Below the pieces are notes generated by a model. The model ran no database searches. It had not been told where the DNA came from and saw nothing but the letters and a program-made list of their open reading frames with translations. A stretch of DNA of 64,000 bases, taken from positions 64,011,240 through 64,075,239 of the forward strand of contig CM055096.1 in the NCBI GenBank assembly GCA_029204225.1, given 5' to 3'. Position numbers and translations under genes: made by a program. The stretch's first letter is position 1, and every line of letters starts with the position of its first letter. This stretch comes from Diphasiastrum complanatum. Lineage: Eukaryota > Streptophyta > Lycopodiopsida > Lycopodiales > Lycopodiaceae. Below are positions 54,895 to 64,000 of this stretch, piece after piece.

Positions 54895-55446
54895 GTTTGA
54901 AACAACATGTTGCTTCAGTCTCAAAAGTCTTCAGGCTTCAACTTGTGTATTATGCCATACTAGATGAGAGAGAAAGTGACTGACTTTTGTTATGTTGTCT
55001 ATTGCTGTTTTGCATTTGCATTCTATGTCTTGCACTGATGCAACATTTGGTTTCTTACTTTTACAATTTTTTTAAGCAAAGCACCACGTGATTGTTGGGC
55101 GAACCATAATATTGCTGTGAATTGTTACCCATTACGAGCCCATTCAAGTTAGCATATATATTTGTTAGTGGAGATGTCAAGTGTTGCACGTGCTTGAATG
55201 CAGAAAGTTCCTTCAAGAGAGACACAAAAAGAGAGAGGGATACAATGAATCTTTGATTCCAAGAGATTTAAATCTTTTTGATTCAATACATTTTGAAAGA
55301 TTCAATCCTTTATGTTATGGCTAATCAGAATTTCAAATTTCTTTAGATAAGTTTTAAGATAGCACTTCACGTGAGAGGTAACTTTGCAATCTCTTCTGGC
55401 AATTGATGCTAATAATTATGACACATGATACTCACTATATTTGACA
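54895..55446. other. Start of PLGG1 intron 7
   Basis: AT-rich, nothing recognised. The intron continues through the Copia and Gypsy elements to beyond 64000, or the gene is broken here. Confidence 0.55.
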
Positions 55447-56167
55447 TGAATTTTTTTATCAAGTTCCCGTGGGCACAAAAGTCAAAATACAATACATACA
55501 AAGTAGGAGCAATGTCCATATGAGGACTTATTTCTTAAAAACTATCTCTCTACCGAAAGTCAACTAAGTACGAATAAAACAACAATCTCACATCATGCAA
55601 GAAGGAGATGCGAGAGCTTAACCTCCCGCTCTGCTGGGGTACAAAGGCAAGAGCTTAACCACCTGCTTTGCTGAGGCAAACATTTAAAGAAACACCAAAA
55701 ACACTTAGTCACTGAGTGGTTGATCTGTAGGAATCCAAAATCAAGACTATTCATTAACACAAAGTATTCTCAAAGAGAAGAGAGAGATGGTTAGATGACC
55801 CTCTTGTAGAAACTTGTGGACAGCCAATATGAACAGTAGATTGCTTAACAAAAGTGTGTCTCATACAAATGAATGGCTACATATAAGTAGTCCAAGATGG
55901 CTATCTACCTTCATGACTGTTGGCTGTCCAATAACTTGACTAATGGCTATCTAGCTACCATAAGTTACATAAAATAATTAAGTACCCCAAATAACAAGTT
56001 AGGTACTTAATTCACATGTATAGGCCCCTAGTGGACCCACGAGTCCCTACAAGTTAGTTTCATAATAACTTGGGCCTAAAATATAAATGACCATGGTCAC
56101 ATAGATCTCGACCTTTTGGGTCATAGTAACCTATGGCTTCTACATCATTTACATTTATTATTCTAAA
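55447..56167 (-). repeat. 3' LTR of the minus-strand Copia
   Basis: On the minus strand it begins just after the polypurine tract (TAGAATAATAAATG, first bases mutated) and ends AAAAAATTCA at 55447. It carries 'TACTTATATGTAG' as a possible TATA region (~55885) and a 19-bp tandem-like 'AGCAGGTGGTTAAGCTCTTG'/'AGCGGGAGGTTAAGCTCTCG' pair (55610-55675). No second copy is present to confirm the ends. Confidence 0.65.
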
Positions 56168-56211
56168 ACCCTCCTTAAATGAAAATGACATGCAGAAATG
56201 ACATGTATTCA

Positions 56212-57720
56212 CTAAGTAAGAAAATCAGCATGTTGCTTTAAATTTAAAGCATCACAAAGAGCTTTAAATCGAACTCTAGGCAATGCCTTAGTGAACACAT
56301 CTGCAATATTATCCTTCGTGGGACAATATTCAAGCGTGATGTCGCCATTATGAAGCTTCTCCCGAACAAAGTGATAGTGGATCTCGATATGCTTTGTTCT
56401 TGCATGAAATACTGGATTTCGTGCAATGGCAATAGCACTTTGACTATCCGTAAATAGGAGAGTAGCTGAGGGCTGGCCATGCTTCATATCGACAAGTAAT
56501 TGTCTCAGCCATTACACTCCGTAGTGGTTGTAAGCGACGCTCTATATTCTGCTTCACTTGAAGATGTAGCAACGGTGGGCTGCTTCTTGCTTAACCAAGA
56601 AACTGCAGAATTTCCAATGAAAAAGCAATGATCACTAGTAGAGCGTCTAGTGTCTTGATCTCCACCCCAATCCGAGTCACAAAAACCAGCCAAACATGCA
56701 TCATCACTAGAAGGATAAAACAAACCAAGTGTTTTACTTCCTTGAAGATATCGAAGGATCCTCTTCAATGCTTCCCAATGTGATGTCAACGGAGCATGCA
56801 TGAATTGACTCATGAGGAAAACACTATAAGATATGTCTGGTCTTGAGTTGCATAAGTAAATGAGACTTCCAACCGCTTGACAATATAGTGTAGTATCAAA
56901 TGGTTCACCACCACTTTGATTACTTAACTTTAGGCCCGTCTCAATTGGTGTAGCAACCGGCTTGCAATCTTCCATTTTGAAATGCTTCAAAATCTGCTTA
57001 ATGTACCGCTGTTGGGTAATGAAGATTCCAGCCTTTCCTTGCAAAAACTCAAGACCAAGGTAGAAATGCAATTGGCCTAAATCTGATGTATCATAAATTG
57101 AAGCAAGATCAGATTTTAAGGTTGCAATATATTGTTCAATACTACCCGTAATGATAATATCATCAACATCAAAATGATGATGATAAACTCAGATGTATGC
57201 ATGACATAAAGCGTAGATTCACTAGGACTGTTAGAAAACCCAGGATCACAAAAGTATGTGTGTATCTTTTGATACCACATCCTTGGGGCTTGTTTTAGTC
57301 CATAGAGAGCCTTCTTGAGAAGACACACTTTGTCTTCTTGACTTGCAACCAAAAAACCAGCAGGTTGCTGAAGGTAAACTTCCTCATTAAATCGAGGAAG
57401 GCTGTCTTTATGTAAAGTTGGTGCATACGCCAACTATGATGGGCAGCCAAAGCAGTGACTATCCTTACGGTAGTTATTCGTGCGGTAGGTGCAAAAGTTT
57501 CCTCATAATCAATGCCCTCATTTTGCGCATAACCTTTGGCAACAAGTCTTGCCTTGTACCATTCAACAATACCATCGGACTTGTACTTGATCTTATAAAC
57601 CCATCTACAGTCAATTGCTTTCTTTCCATGTGGAAGATCAATAAGAACCCATGTTTAGTTCTTTATGAGTGAGTCATACTCCTCTTTCATCGTGTCCTCC
57701 CAACATTTGACTCCTCTGGC
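56212..57720 (-). pseudogene. Copia reverse transcriptase and RNase H
   Basis: Minus frames give 'CRWVYKIKYKSDGIVE', '[20 protein letters not shown]', 'YGLKQAPRMWYQKI', 'VDDIIITGS' (the catalytic YVDD box with its Tyr lost at a frameshift ~57160), 'LGLEFLQGKAGIFITQQRYI' and 'CQAVGSLIYLCNSRPDISY'. RNase H follows: 'AGFCDSDWGGDQDTRRSTSD', 'ATSSSEAEYRA', 'LFTDSQSAIAIARNPVFHAR' and 'NIADVFTKALPR'. Frameshifts lie near 57430, 57160 and 56500. Otherwise little eroded. Confidence 0.92.
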
Positions 57721-58550
57721 CTACTCATAAAAAACAGGTTCTATTGCACTATCCTCAATAGATGTAAGAGCAAAATCAGAAAAATCAGCAAATTCTACTG
57801 ATTTAGATGAGGCATGAGTCTTCCTTTCATAGAAGCGGTTCACTTTGCTGTCCTGCAAAGTCTGCAACAGCCATTTAGGGACTGGTTTAGGCTGTCCAAC
57901 AACCTTACTTTGATCAACGCTTTGCTGTCCAAAGTGATCTGAACTGTCAACACTTTGCTGTCCAAAGTGCTCTGAAATTGGACTATGCTGTCCAAAGTTT
58001 TCAATAGGTCGTTCCTCTTCATAAATCTGCTCCTCTTGATGAATTATGGACTGTTCGCTTGAAGAACCAGTGGGCTGTCCATTAGAGGATGATGGCAGTC
58101 CCTCCTCTTCAACATTAGATGGTGATACCAAATCTGGAAACACTTCAACATAGTCATCTTGGGGGATGTCCCCTTTCATGACATGAATGGGCGCAAGATC
58201 ATAGGAGTTCTTCTCATCAAAATGAATATCACGACTCACTATGATTTCACATTAAACAATCTATAGCCTTTACTTTCAATACTATAGCCCATAAAAATGC
58301 ATTTTACTCCTTTATCATCTAGTTTGGATCTTAGCTTATCGGGAATAAACGCATAAGCCGTGCAACCAGAAGTGCGAAAGTGAGATACGGGAGGTGTTGT
58401 CAACACCTTCAACCTTGCTTCCATCTTTGATTTTCATAAGCTTTGTGAAGACGTCTCTATGGTGAGTCATATGGCGTGTAGCTCCGCTATCAATCACCCA
58501 ATCAATGGAAGAAAAAACAGCAACCTGCAAAGCTGAAGTAGTGCTGTTTT
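57721..58550 (-). pseudogene. Copia protease fused by deletion to integrase C-terminus
   Basis: 'SSIDWVIDSGATRHMTHHRD' (protease) runs through 'MKIKDGSKVEG' and, at ~58405, changes frame into the integrase C-terminal piece 'LTTPPVSHFRTSGCTAYAF', 'CIFMGYSIESKGYRLFNV' and 'SRDIHFDE'. The integrase core is gone. The following 172-codon linker contains a repeated 'FGQQSVD' (x2, plus 'FGQHSP') and ends at the RT start. Confidence 0.87.
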
Positions 58551-58707
58551 CTGCTGAAAAACCAGCAAGTCGAGAAGTGGTAGAAATCTCATTTGGAAGT
58601 ACAGTCTCAGAAACAGCTAAGTCATCTTTCCTTTCCCTTGTACAGTTGTAAATTAGTCTTTCTGACTTTTTTTCAGAAGTTAAGGTACCTCTCTTTCAGT
58701 TCTGAAA

Positions 58708-59837
58708 ATGACCACTCCTCAGGGACCTGATCAACCCCCGGAGAGAGGCATCGACGAGCTTGAAACAGAAGCCTTGGCTTACAGTAAAGGGAAAGAATCT
58801 ATGGAAATGGAAGAACAGGAACAGTTCGCCGAAGAACTCGACGAATTGGTTACCAAAGAGCTGTTTCTTCACTTGGTAACAGAAGTGGATGAACTGAAAT
58901 TGGCATTAGCCAATTTCAAGTCCAGTGTGGATGACTCGTTCGCTGAACTCAAAGGCTTGATTTTGAGTTCCGCGAAAGGAAGCCTTTCCTCCACTTCTCA
59001 GTTATCCCCTTCTCCACTTCGGGTGAGACTTTGCGGTCTCACCCCAGTGTCTTTAAGGATTTAAAGCCTCCTACTTTTATTGGGGAAGAGAAGGATAGAA
59101 ATGCAGATATTCTACAAACCTTCCTCAGCAAATGGAAGAACATTCATGCTCTTAAACAGACCCCTGACCATTTGCAAGCAATTGAGGCCAGTCTTTCCTT
59201 AGGGCCCATGGCCTATAAGTGGTGGTTAAATCTCCAGGAAACTGGGCAGACTCCCTGGTCATGGAAGGCTTTTGAAGAAGCCTTCCTAAGAGAATTCCTA
59301 CCAGAAAATGAACTTGATAGAGCCTGGGAAGCCTAGGAAAGAACAGTAATGGACAAGTCCCTAATCCGATATATCTCGCAGTATCGAGAAGCAATTTTAA
59401 AAATTAAAAATATGGATGATTATCAGAAAATCAGAGGGTTTGACCGAGGCCTCAAAGATGAATATAAAGTAGAGGTCCAGAGAAACTCGCCTACTACCCT
59501 TGAGCAAGCTCGCAGATATGCTCAAATCTATGATGATTCAGTGGGTAGGAAGAGGGCGAGACAGCAGCCCCTTTCTGAGCAGCCTCCTCAGACAGGTTTT
59601 CAATTTAAAAATAAATTTTTAAAAAGAAAAAAAGAAGATAAATTTAAAGGTGAAGCTCCTCAGAAACGCCCTTCACTCATACAGCCCTTAAAACCAGAAG
59701 ATTTTGAGAAAGCCAAACAAGAACGTTTGTGCTTTGTGTATATGGGCAAGGGACACACAGTCAGACAGTGCCCCAAGGGGCCTTCACTAAAAAAGATAAA
59801 AAAGATAAGAAACAAGTTCATCTTGTTCAGACTGTAA
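58708..59837 (+). pseudogene. Gypsy gag
   Basis: 118 codons with an acidic start and a coiled coil ('ELVTKELFLHLVTEVDELKL'). After a frame change near 59035 comes the retrotransposon gag domain 'AYKWWLNLQETGQTPWSWKA'. A TAG at 59334 is followed by 'IRYISQYREAILKIKNMDDY' and a basic linker. The zinc knuckle reads CFVYMGKGHTVRQC, with the second Cys changed to Tyr. A frameshift at ~59790 follows. Confidence 0.88.
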
Positions 59838-59929
59838 CTTTCCCCAGTGACTCGGTAGCTTCCGAGATCAAAGTGTATCATGAAGATCATGAACACTGTG
59901 AACAGCTGACCTCTGCAATGCTAGCGAGA

Positions 59930-60183
59930 CCCTTCAACTTTGGGCCGCATGACCTAGTACGTATGCATGGGAAAGTTGGTAACTAGTCAGTAAAAGTTAT
60001 GGTTGATGATGGGGCAACCCATAATTTCATCAACTACACCCTGGTTAAAAAACTTAAACTTCCCGAAGTACCTAGTCAACATAGGTACATAGTTTCACTA
60101 GCTAAGAGTGAAGATAAGAAAATCTGGGAAACTATGGTAAGTAACTTAAATCTTGGTATTCAGGGGTAATAAACCTTCAGATA
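59930..60183 (+). pseudogene. Gypsy aspartic protease region
   Basis: 'SVKVMVDDGATHNFINYTLV' holds the D-D/S-GA active-site motif (VDDGATHNF). TAG at 59984 lies just upstream and two TAA codons at ~60168 downstream. The continuation '[20 protein letters not shown]' at 60184 is the usual C-terminal protease segment (…DVVLGxxWL…LGP). Confidence 0.87.
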
Positions 60184-61269
60184 ATGCACCTGGATCGCAC
60201 AGACATTGTTCTCGAGAGAGATTGGCTCTACAATTTAGGACCTTCCCTCCACAGAAATTATCAAGAGAACACCCTAAGCTTTCAACATAGAGGCCAAGAG
60301 ATCCAGTTGCATGGGGAGCATGATGTTCCCAACAGCCCTATGGTCTGCAGTTCAGAGCTCTGTCAGCTAATCGGAGACGACGACCATCAGGTATTCTTAT
60401 GTGACTTTCAATTTATTCCCGAGGTTTCTATTTCTAGTTCTATACAGCAGAAAATCAGTAAATTAGAAACTTTATTGTCTAAATTTAAAGATGTTTTTCC
60501 TGAAGATTTGCCACATGGTTTGCCACCTAGCAGAGAGGTAGATCATGTAATAAACCTAGTACCAGGTACAGCACCTGTTTCTAAACCTCCGTATCGGGTC
60601 AGCCGAATAGAGGATGAAGAAATAACTAGGCAGTTAATAGATTATCTTGGGAAAGGCCAAATTCAGACCAGTAGTTCACCATGGGCCTCACTAGTCCTTT
60701 TGGTGAAAAAGAAAGAGGGGTCTATGCGTCTTTGCGTAGATTATAGAGCCCTCAATAAAGTCACAATTAAGAATAAATATCCTATGCCTCGGGCAGACGA
60801 GGTGTTTGATCAACTCGATGGGGCTAAGTTTTTCTGTAAAATAGACCTTAGATCGGGATATCACCAAGTCCGTATAAAGTCGGAAGATGTCTCGAAAACA
60901 GCTTTTAGGACTCGTCACGGTCGTTATGAGTTTAAGATGATCCCATTTGGGCTCACAAATGCTTCAGCTACCTTTATGACCTTGATGAACAGTGTCCTCA
61001 GACCATACTTGGGTAAGTTTGTAATCGTATTTTTAGATGACATCCTCGTCTACAGCAAAACGAGGAAAGAGCATCTAAATCACCTCAGAAAGGTGTTTCG
61101 ACTGCTCAGAAAGCATAAGCTTTATGCTAAACAATCCAAGTTTGAATTCTTCGTAGAAGAAGTAGCATATTTGGATCACATTATCTCGTCAGATGGGATT
61201 AAGATGGACCCAAATAAGGTTAAAGCCATACTCAGTTGGCTAAGACCTCAGAATATTTTGGAGCTTTAG
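60184..61269 (+). pseudogene. Gypsy reverse transcriptase
   Basis: 361 uninterrupted codons. '[20 protein letters not shown]' opens the RT, then '[20 protein letters not shown]' with '[20 protein letters not shown]', '[20 protein letters not shown]', '[20 protein letters not shown]', the catalytic '[15 protein letters not shown]' (FLDD) and '[19 protein letters not shown]'. TAG at 61267 falls just before the connection domain. Confidence 0.93.
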
Positions 61270-61281
61270 ATCTTTCTTGGT

Positions 61282-61803
61282 TTGGCGGGATATTATAGAC
61301 GATTTGTCAAGGAATATGCTCAGATAGCAGTTCCCATGACAAATCTTTTTAAGGGGAAGGGAAAGGAGCTCATTTGGGAGTCCGCACAGCAGGAGAGCTT
61401 TGATGCTCTCAAAACAGCCTTAGCTATAGCACCAGTTTTAAAAGTCGTCGATCCCAATCAGCCATTTGTGGTCGAAACAGATGCTAGCGACTTTGCAGTT
61501 GGTGCTGTACTAACTCAGAGTGGACGACCAATTGCGTTCGAGCGTAAAAAACTCGAGCCAGCTCAGACTAGGTACAGTGCCTATGAAAAGAAACTCTTTT
61601 CTATAGTCCATGCCCTTAAGACTTGGAGGCATTATTTGTATGGTGCCAACTTTGAGGTCCTGACAAACTATGAAAGTCTCAGATACCTTTGCAATCAACC
61701 TGAGCTTAGAGGTCGGAAAGCTTGTTGGGCAGAGTTGATGCAAGAGTTTGATTTGTCTATCAGATATAGACGGGGGAAATTCAATATAGTAGCAAACCCT
61801 TAG
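61282..61803 (+). pseudogene. Gypsy RNase H
   Basis: 'LAGYYRRFVKEYAQIAVPMT' and 'KGKELIWESAQQESFDALKT' are the connection domain. 'FVVETDASDFAVGAVLTQ' carries the first catalytic Asp, 'RYSAYEKKLFSIVHALKTWR' the Glu, and 'HYLYGANFEVLTNYESLRYL' has Asn where the family has the catalytic Asp (TDHKSL). It ends at 'GKFNIVANP' and TAG 61801. Confidence 0.92.
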
Positions 61804-62930
61804 CAGAATGCCTATCATAAACGAGCTGAGTTTTACTCAGATTCGTAATGAGTTACTCGAGTCCTTGAGAGGGAAGTGCCAGCATGATGCATTCTTCTCT
61901 ACTATTTGGAACTCAGTCCAGAGCAGACAGTTACAGACTCCAGGACCAGTTCCCGGGGCTGGTGCCAGTTCATCCAAGAATACGGCAGCTTCCGTTGAGG
62001 ATGATGATGAGTCCGAGTATACGTCAGATGACGTTGAGGATTCTGAGCCTGTATTACCCAGGCAAACCCCAGTGGTTGAGGGTCGGTTGACTTAAGGATT
62101 CAAATGGAAACAGTATTCCATTCAGGATGAGTGCTTGCTCTATAGAGATAGAGTATGTGTCCCCAATTCAGAGGATTATAGGCAGCAGGTCCTATATGAG
62201 TGTCATGACAGTCTTAGTGTGGGGCACCTAGGCATTTAAAAGACCTATGAGCTTTTTCGTAGGCAATTTTTCTGGCCTAGTATGAAAAAGGACGTCCAAC
62301 AGTATGTAACCAATTGCCAGAAATGTCAAGTAAACAAAGCAAAGCGTTTAAAGGCAGGAGGGTTGTTGCAGCCCTTAGAAATACCAGCTGGTAAATGGGA
62401 GAGTATCTCCATGGATTTTATAGTAGCCTAAAACCCAAAAGGGTAATGATGCTATATGGGTCACAGTTGACCGTCTGACCAAAATGGCCTATTTTATTCT
62501 GACCAAAACAACCGTTAGAGCTCCAAAGTTAGCAAGGTTGTTTGTAGATGGGCTATTTAAATTGTACGGTCTACCCTCCGGCATAGTCAGCGACCGGGAC
62601 AGTAAGTTTAATGGAAATTTTTGGAGGGCAGTATTCCATCATCTCCATACTAAACTTAATATGAGTACCACAGACCATCCACAGACGGACGATCAAACAG
62701 AAAGGGTAAATCAGGTGCTAGAGGATATGCTTCGAGCATACGTCAGCGAGAAGCAGACTAATTGGGAGGAGTATCTCTCGATATTAGAGTTTGCTTACAA
62801 CAGTACCAAACATTCAGCTACGGGATACAGCCCATTTATGCTGATGTACGGTTTTTCAGCCACGCTCACCCACAACTGTAGGGTTTAAACAAGAAAAAGT
62901 TGAAGTAGCCAGAAACTTTTTAGAGGACCT
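61804..62930 (+). pseudogene. Gypsy integrase
   Basis: After an acidic linker (61808-62095, 'VEDDDESEYTSDDVEDSEP'), 62130-62340 encodes the zinc finger 'YECHDSLSVGHLGI' ... 'NCQKCQ' with a TAA inside. The core gives 'WVTVDRLTKMAYFI' (first Asp), 'GIVSDRDSKFNGNFWRAVF' (second Asp) and 'STTDHPQTDDQTERVNQVLE' (Glu). TAA interrupts at ~62430 and a frameshift follows at ~62880. Confidence 0.92.
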
Positions 62931-62937
62931 AAACCAG

Positions 62938-63465
62938 ATGATAGAACATGCTAAGCGTAGCATTAGGCAGTCCCAGGATCGAGCCATGCATTATGCAGAT
63001 CCACACAGACGGGATGTGCAGTTCTCCGTTGGTGAGAAAGTCTACTTGAGAGTTCCAGTTGACTCTAAAACCCTCAAATCAGGAGTGTGTGCTAAGTTGT
63101 CTCCAAGGTATTGTGGTCCCTTTACCATCAGTAGGAGACTAGGCGAGGTCACCTATGAACTAGAACTCCCACACAGTAGTAAGGTATTTCCAGTCTTTCA
63201 TGTAAGTCAGTTACGAAAAGCCTTAACCAGATTAGAAAATCTGATAGGGGACAGTGTTCTAGTTCTCCCATTGGATCCTCAGCAACCTCCACATGAACCA
63301 GAGGAGATTCTTGATAGTAGAGAGACGCAGACGCGTCATACTCTATACCGAGAATATCTGGTCAAGTGGAATGATCAGCCTGTTGAGAATGCCACTTGGG
63401 AAAGAGGCAGCGTCCTTCGCAAGATTTTTCCAGACTTTGTCTTAGAGGACCAAGACGGTTCTTAA
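62938..63465 (+). pseudogene. Gypsy integrase C-terminus with chromodomain
   Basis: 175 codons. 'FSVGEKVYLRVPVDSKTLKS' and 'KLSPRYCGPFTISRRLGEVT' are the GPY/F module. 'PEEILDSRETQTRHTLYREY' then 'LVKWNDQPVENATWERGSVL' is a chromodomain, ending 'FPDFVLEDQDGS'. The chromodomain guides insertion into particular chromatin in related elements. Confidence 0.95.
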
Positions 63466-63476
63466 GGGGGAGGGAG
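63464..63476 (+). other. Polypurine tract
   Basis: AAGGGGGAGGGAG directly before TGTTACGAGC. Confidence 0.92.
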
Positions 63477-64000
63477 TGTTACGAGCTCGTGACCAGTGCC
63501 GAACCCTAGAGAACACAGATAGGTTAGATACCACAGTCAGGGTCATGTCCAACGTACACGACCAACAGGGCAAGACAGTGTGAGTAGTGTGCCCCAGCAC
63601 GGTCCATAGCCATGGCGGGCCTAACACAGTCTAGGAACCCTGTCAGCAGGACAGGGCCCCCAGTTGGGTCCCGACGTGCAGTCGGCCACGTCAGTGCCAC
63701 GTGGCAGTTGCATGCTACCAGTCCTCACACTGGGCTAGGAGGGGCTTACTCCATATCAGGGAGTAGGCAAGGTTGGGTGGATCAGTTAGTGTTTGCCCTA
63801 CTGTGGTGTTAGGATCTATTACATGGGGTGAGCTAGACACCATGCCTCTATGGCATATAATGATGTGGGGGAAACAAAGGTATTAAACAACCGACAGTTA
63901 ACTTGAGGCGCCTCGAATAAATCTCTGAAAACAAAACTTTTCAAGCTAGATCAAGGAGGCATGTCCCTTCCCGAGTCTAGCTGTAGCTACGTGTCTCATA
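63477..64000 (+). repeat. 3' LTR of the Gypsy element (partial, runs off the window)
   Basis: It starts TGTTACGAGCTCG after the polypurine tract. At least 524 bp are in the window. Contains 'GCATATAATGATG' near 63854 as a possible TATA region. No partner LTR in the window. Confidence 0.88.

Larger units (their letters stand above)
55447..58690 (-). mobile_element. Ty1/Copia element remnant, protease to 3' LTR
   Basis: In minus-strand order: zinc-knuckle-to-protease linker, protease 'DWVIDSGATRHMTHH' (~58495-58450), a direct jump into the integrase C-terminus ('FRTSGCTAYAFIPDKLRSK', 58380-58260), linker, RT, RNase H, polypurine 'TTAAGGAGGG' and LTR (56167-55447). The gag and 5' LTR expected above 58690 are missing, because the plus-strand Gypsy starts there. 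Confidence 0.9.
58700..64000 (+). mobile_element. Ty3/Gypsy chromovirus, gag to 3' LTR, lacking the 5' LTR
   Basis: Domain order gag, protease, RT, RNase H, integrase, chromodomain, polypurine tract, LTR is that of chromodomain-bearing Gypsy elements. At least nine stops or frame breaks inactivate it. The interior starts at ~58700 with the gag ATG at 58708, right against the minus-strand Copia. No 5' LTR or primer site is present. The 3' LTR begins at 63477 and is cut by the window edge. Divergence looks moderate, because long blocks are still readable. Confidence 0.94.

Overview
The window is nuclear DNA of a land plant. Three host genes are recognisable, all of plant type: PLGG1, a chloroplast envelope glycolate/glycerate transporter; a PMT-type (DUF248) Golgi methyltransferase; and a fragment of the chloroplast tryptophan synthase beta subunit. 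They have GT-AG introns, and the remaining DNA is mostly nested, decayed Copia, Gypsy and LINE retroelements. The sequence alone does not fix the lineage. Very long repeat-filled introns suit a large plant genome such as a fern, lycophyte or gymnosperm, but this is a guess.

Layout. 1-3.8 kb: a GC-richer block with two convergent unidentified ORFs (proline-rich/AT-hook on +, charged coiled coil on -), an embedded antisense Copia fragment, two minisatellites and a 42-bp palindrome. 4.0-6.6 kb: a Gypsy RT fragment and an internally deleted chromovirus. 8.2-15.0 kb: a methyltransferase gene on + with at least seven exon segments, interrupted by LTR remnants and carrying a frameshift and a probable stop. 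15.5 kb: a 362-bp hAT-type MITE with a perfect 8-bp target duplication. 17.2-18.3 kb: Gypsy pol on -. 18.4-22.4 kb: AT-rich DNA with diverged long repeats and TA and GT microsatellites. 22.4-29.7 kb: an unknown ORF, then a Copia nest cut by a ~1.4-kb LTR. 30-33 kb: repeats of the same family as 19-21 kb, in the opposite orientation. 35.5 kb: tryptophan synthase beta pseudogene.

38.8 kb to the window end: PLGG1 on +. Seven coding exons keep one open frame of 507 codons plus 2 nt, and all phases agree. Intron 2 is 10.8 kb and holds LTRs, a LINE reverse-transcriptase piece and a 2.5-kb deleted Copia with a TCTTG target duplication. Intron 3 holds recurrent LINE 3' tails ending in (TC)n, one of them 24 bp from the exon 4 acceptor. 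The last exon is not seen. After 54.9 kb comes a Copia remnant on -, then a nearly full-length decayed chromodomain Gypsy on + whose 3' LTR runs off the window.

No CRISPR array, operon, rRNA or tRNA gene was seen. PLGG1 is the only host gene that looks intact. The least explained material is the ORF pair at 0.1-2.8 kb and the paired repeat arms at 19-21 and 30-33 kb.
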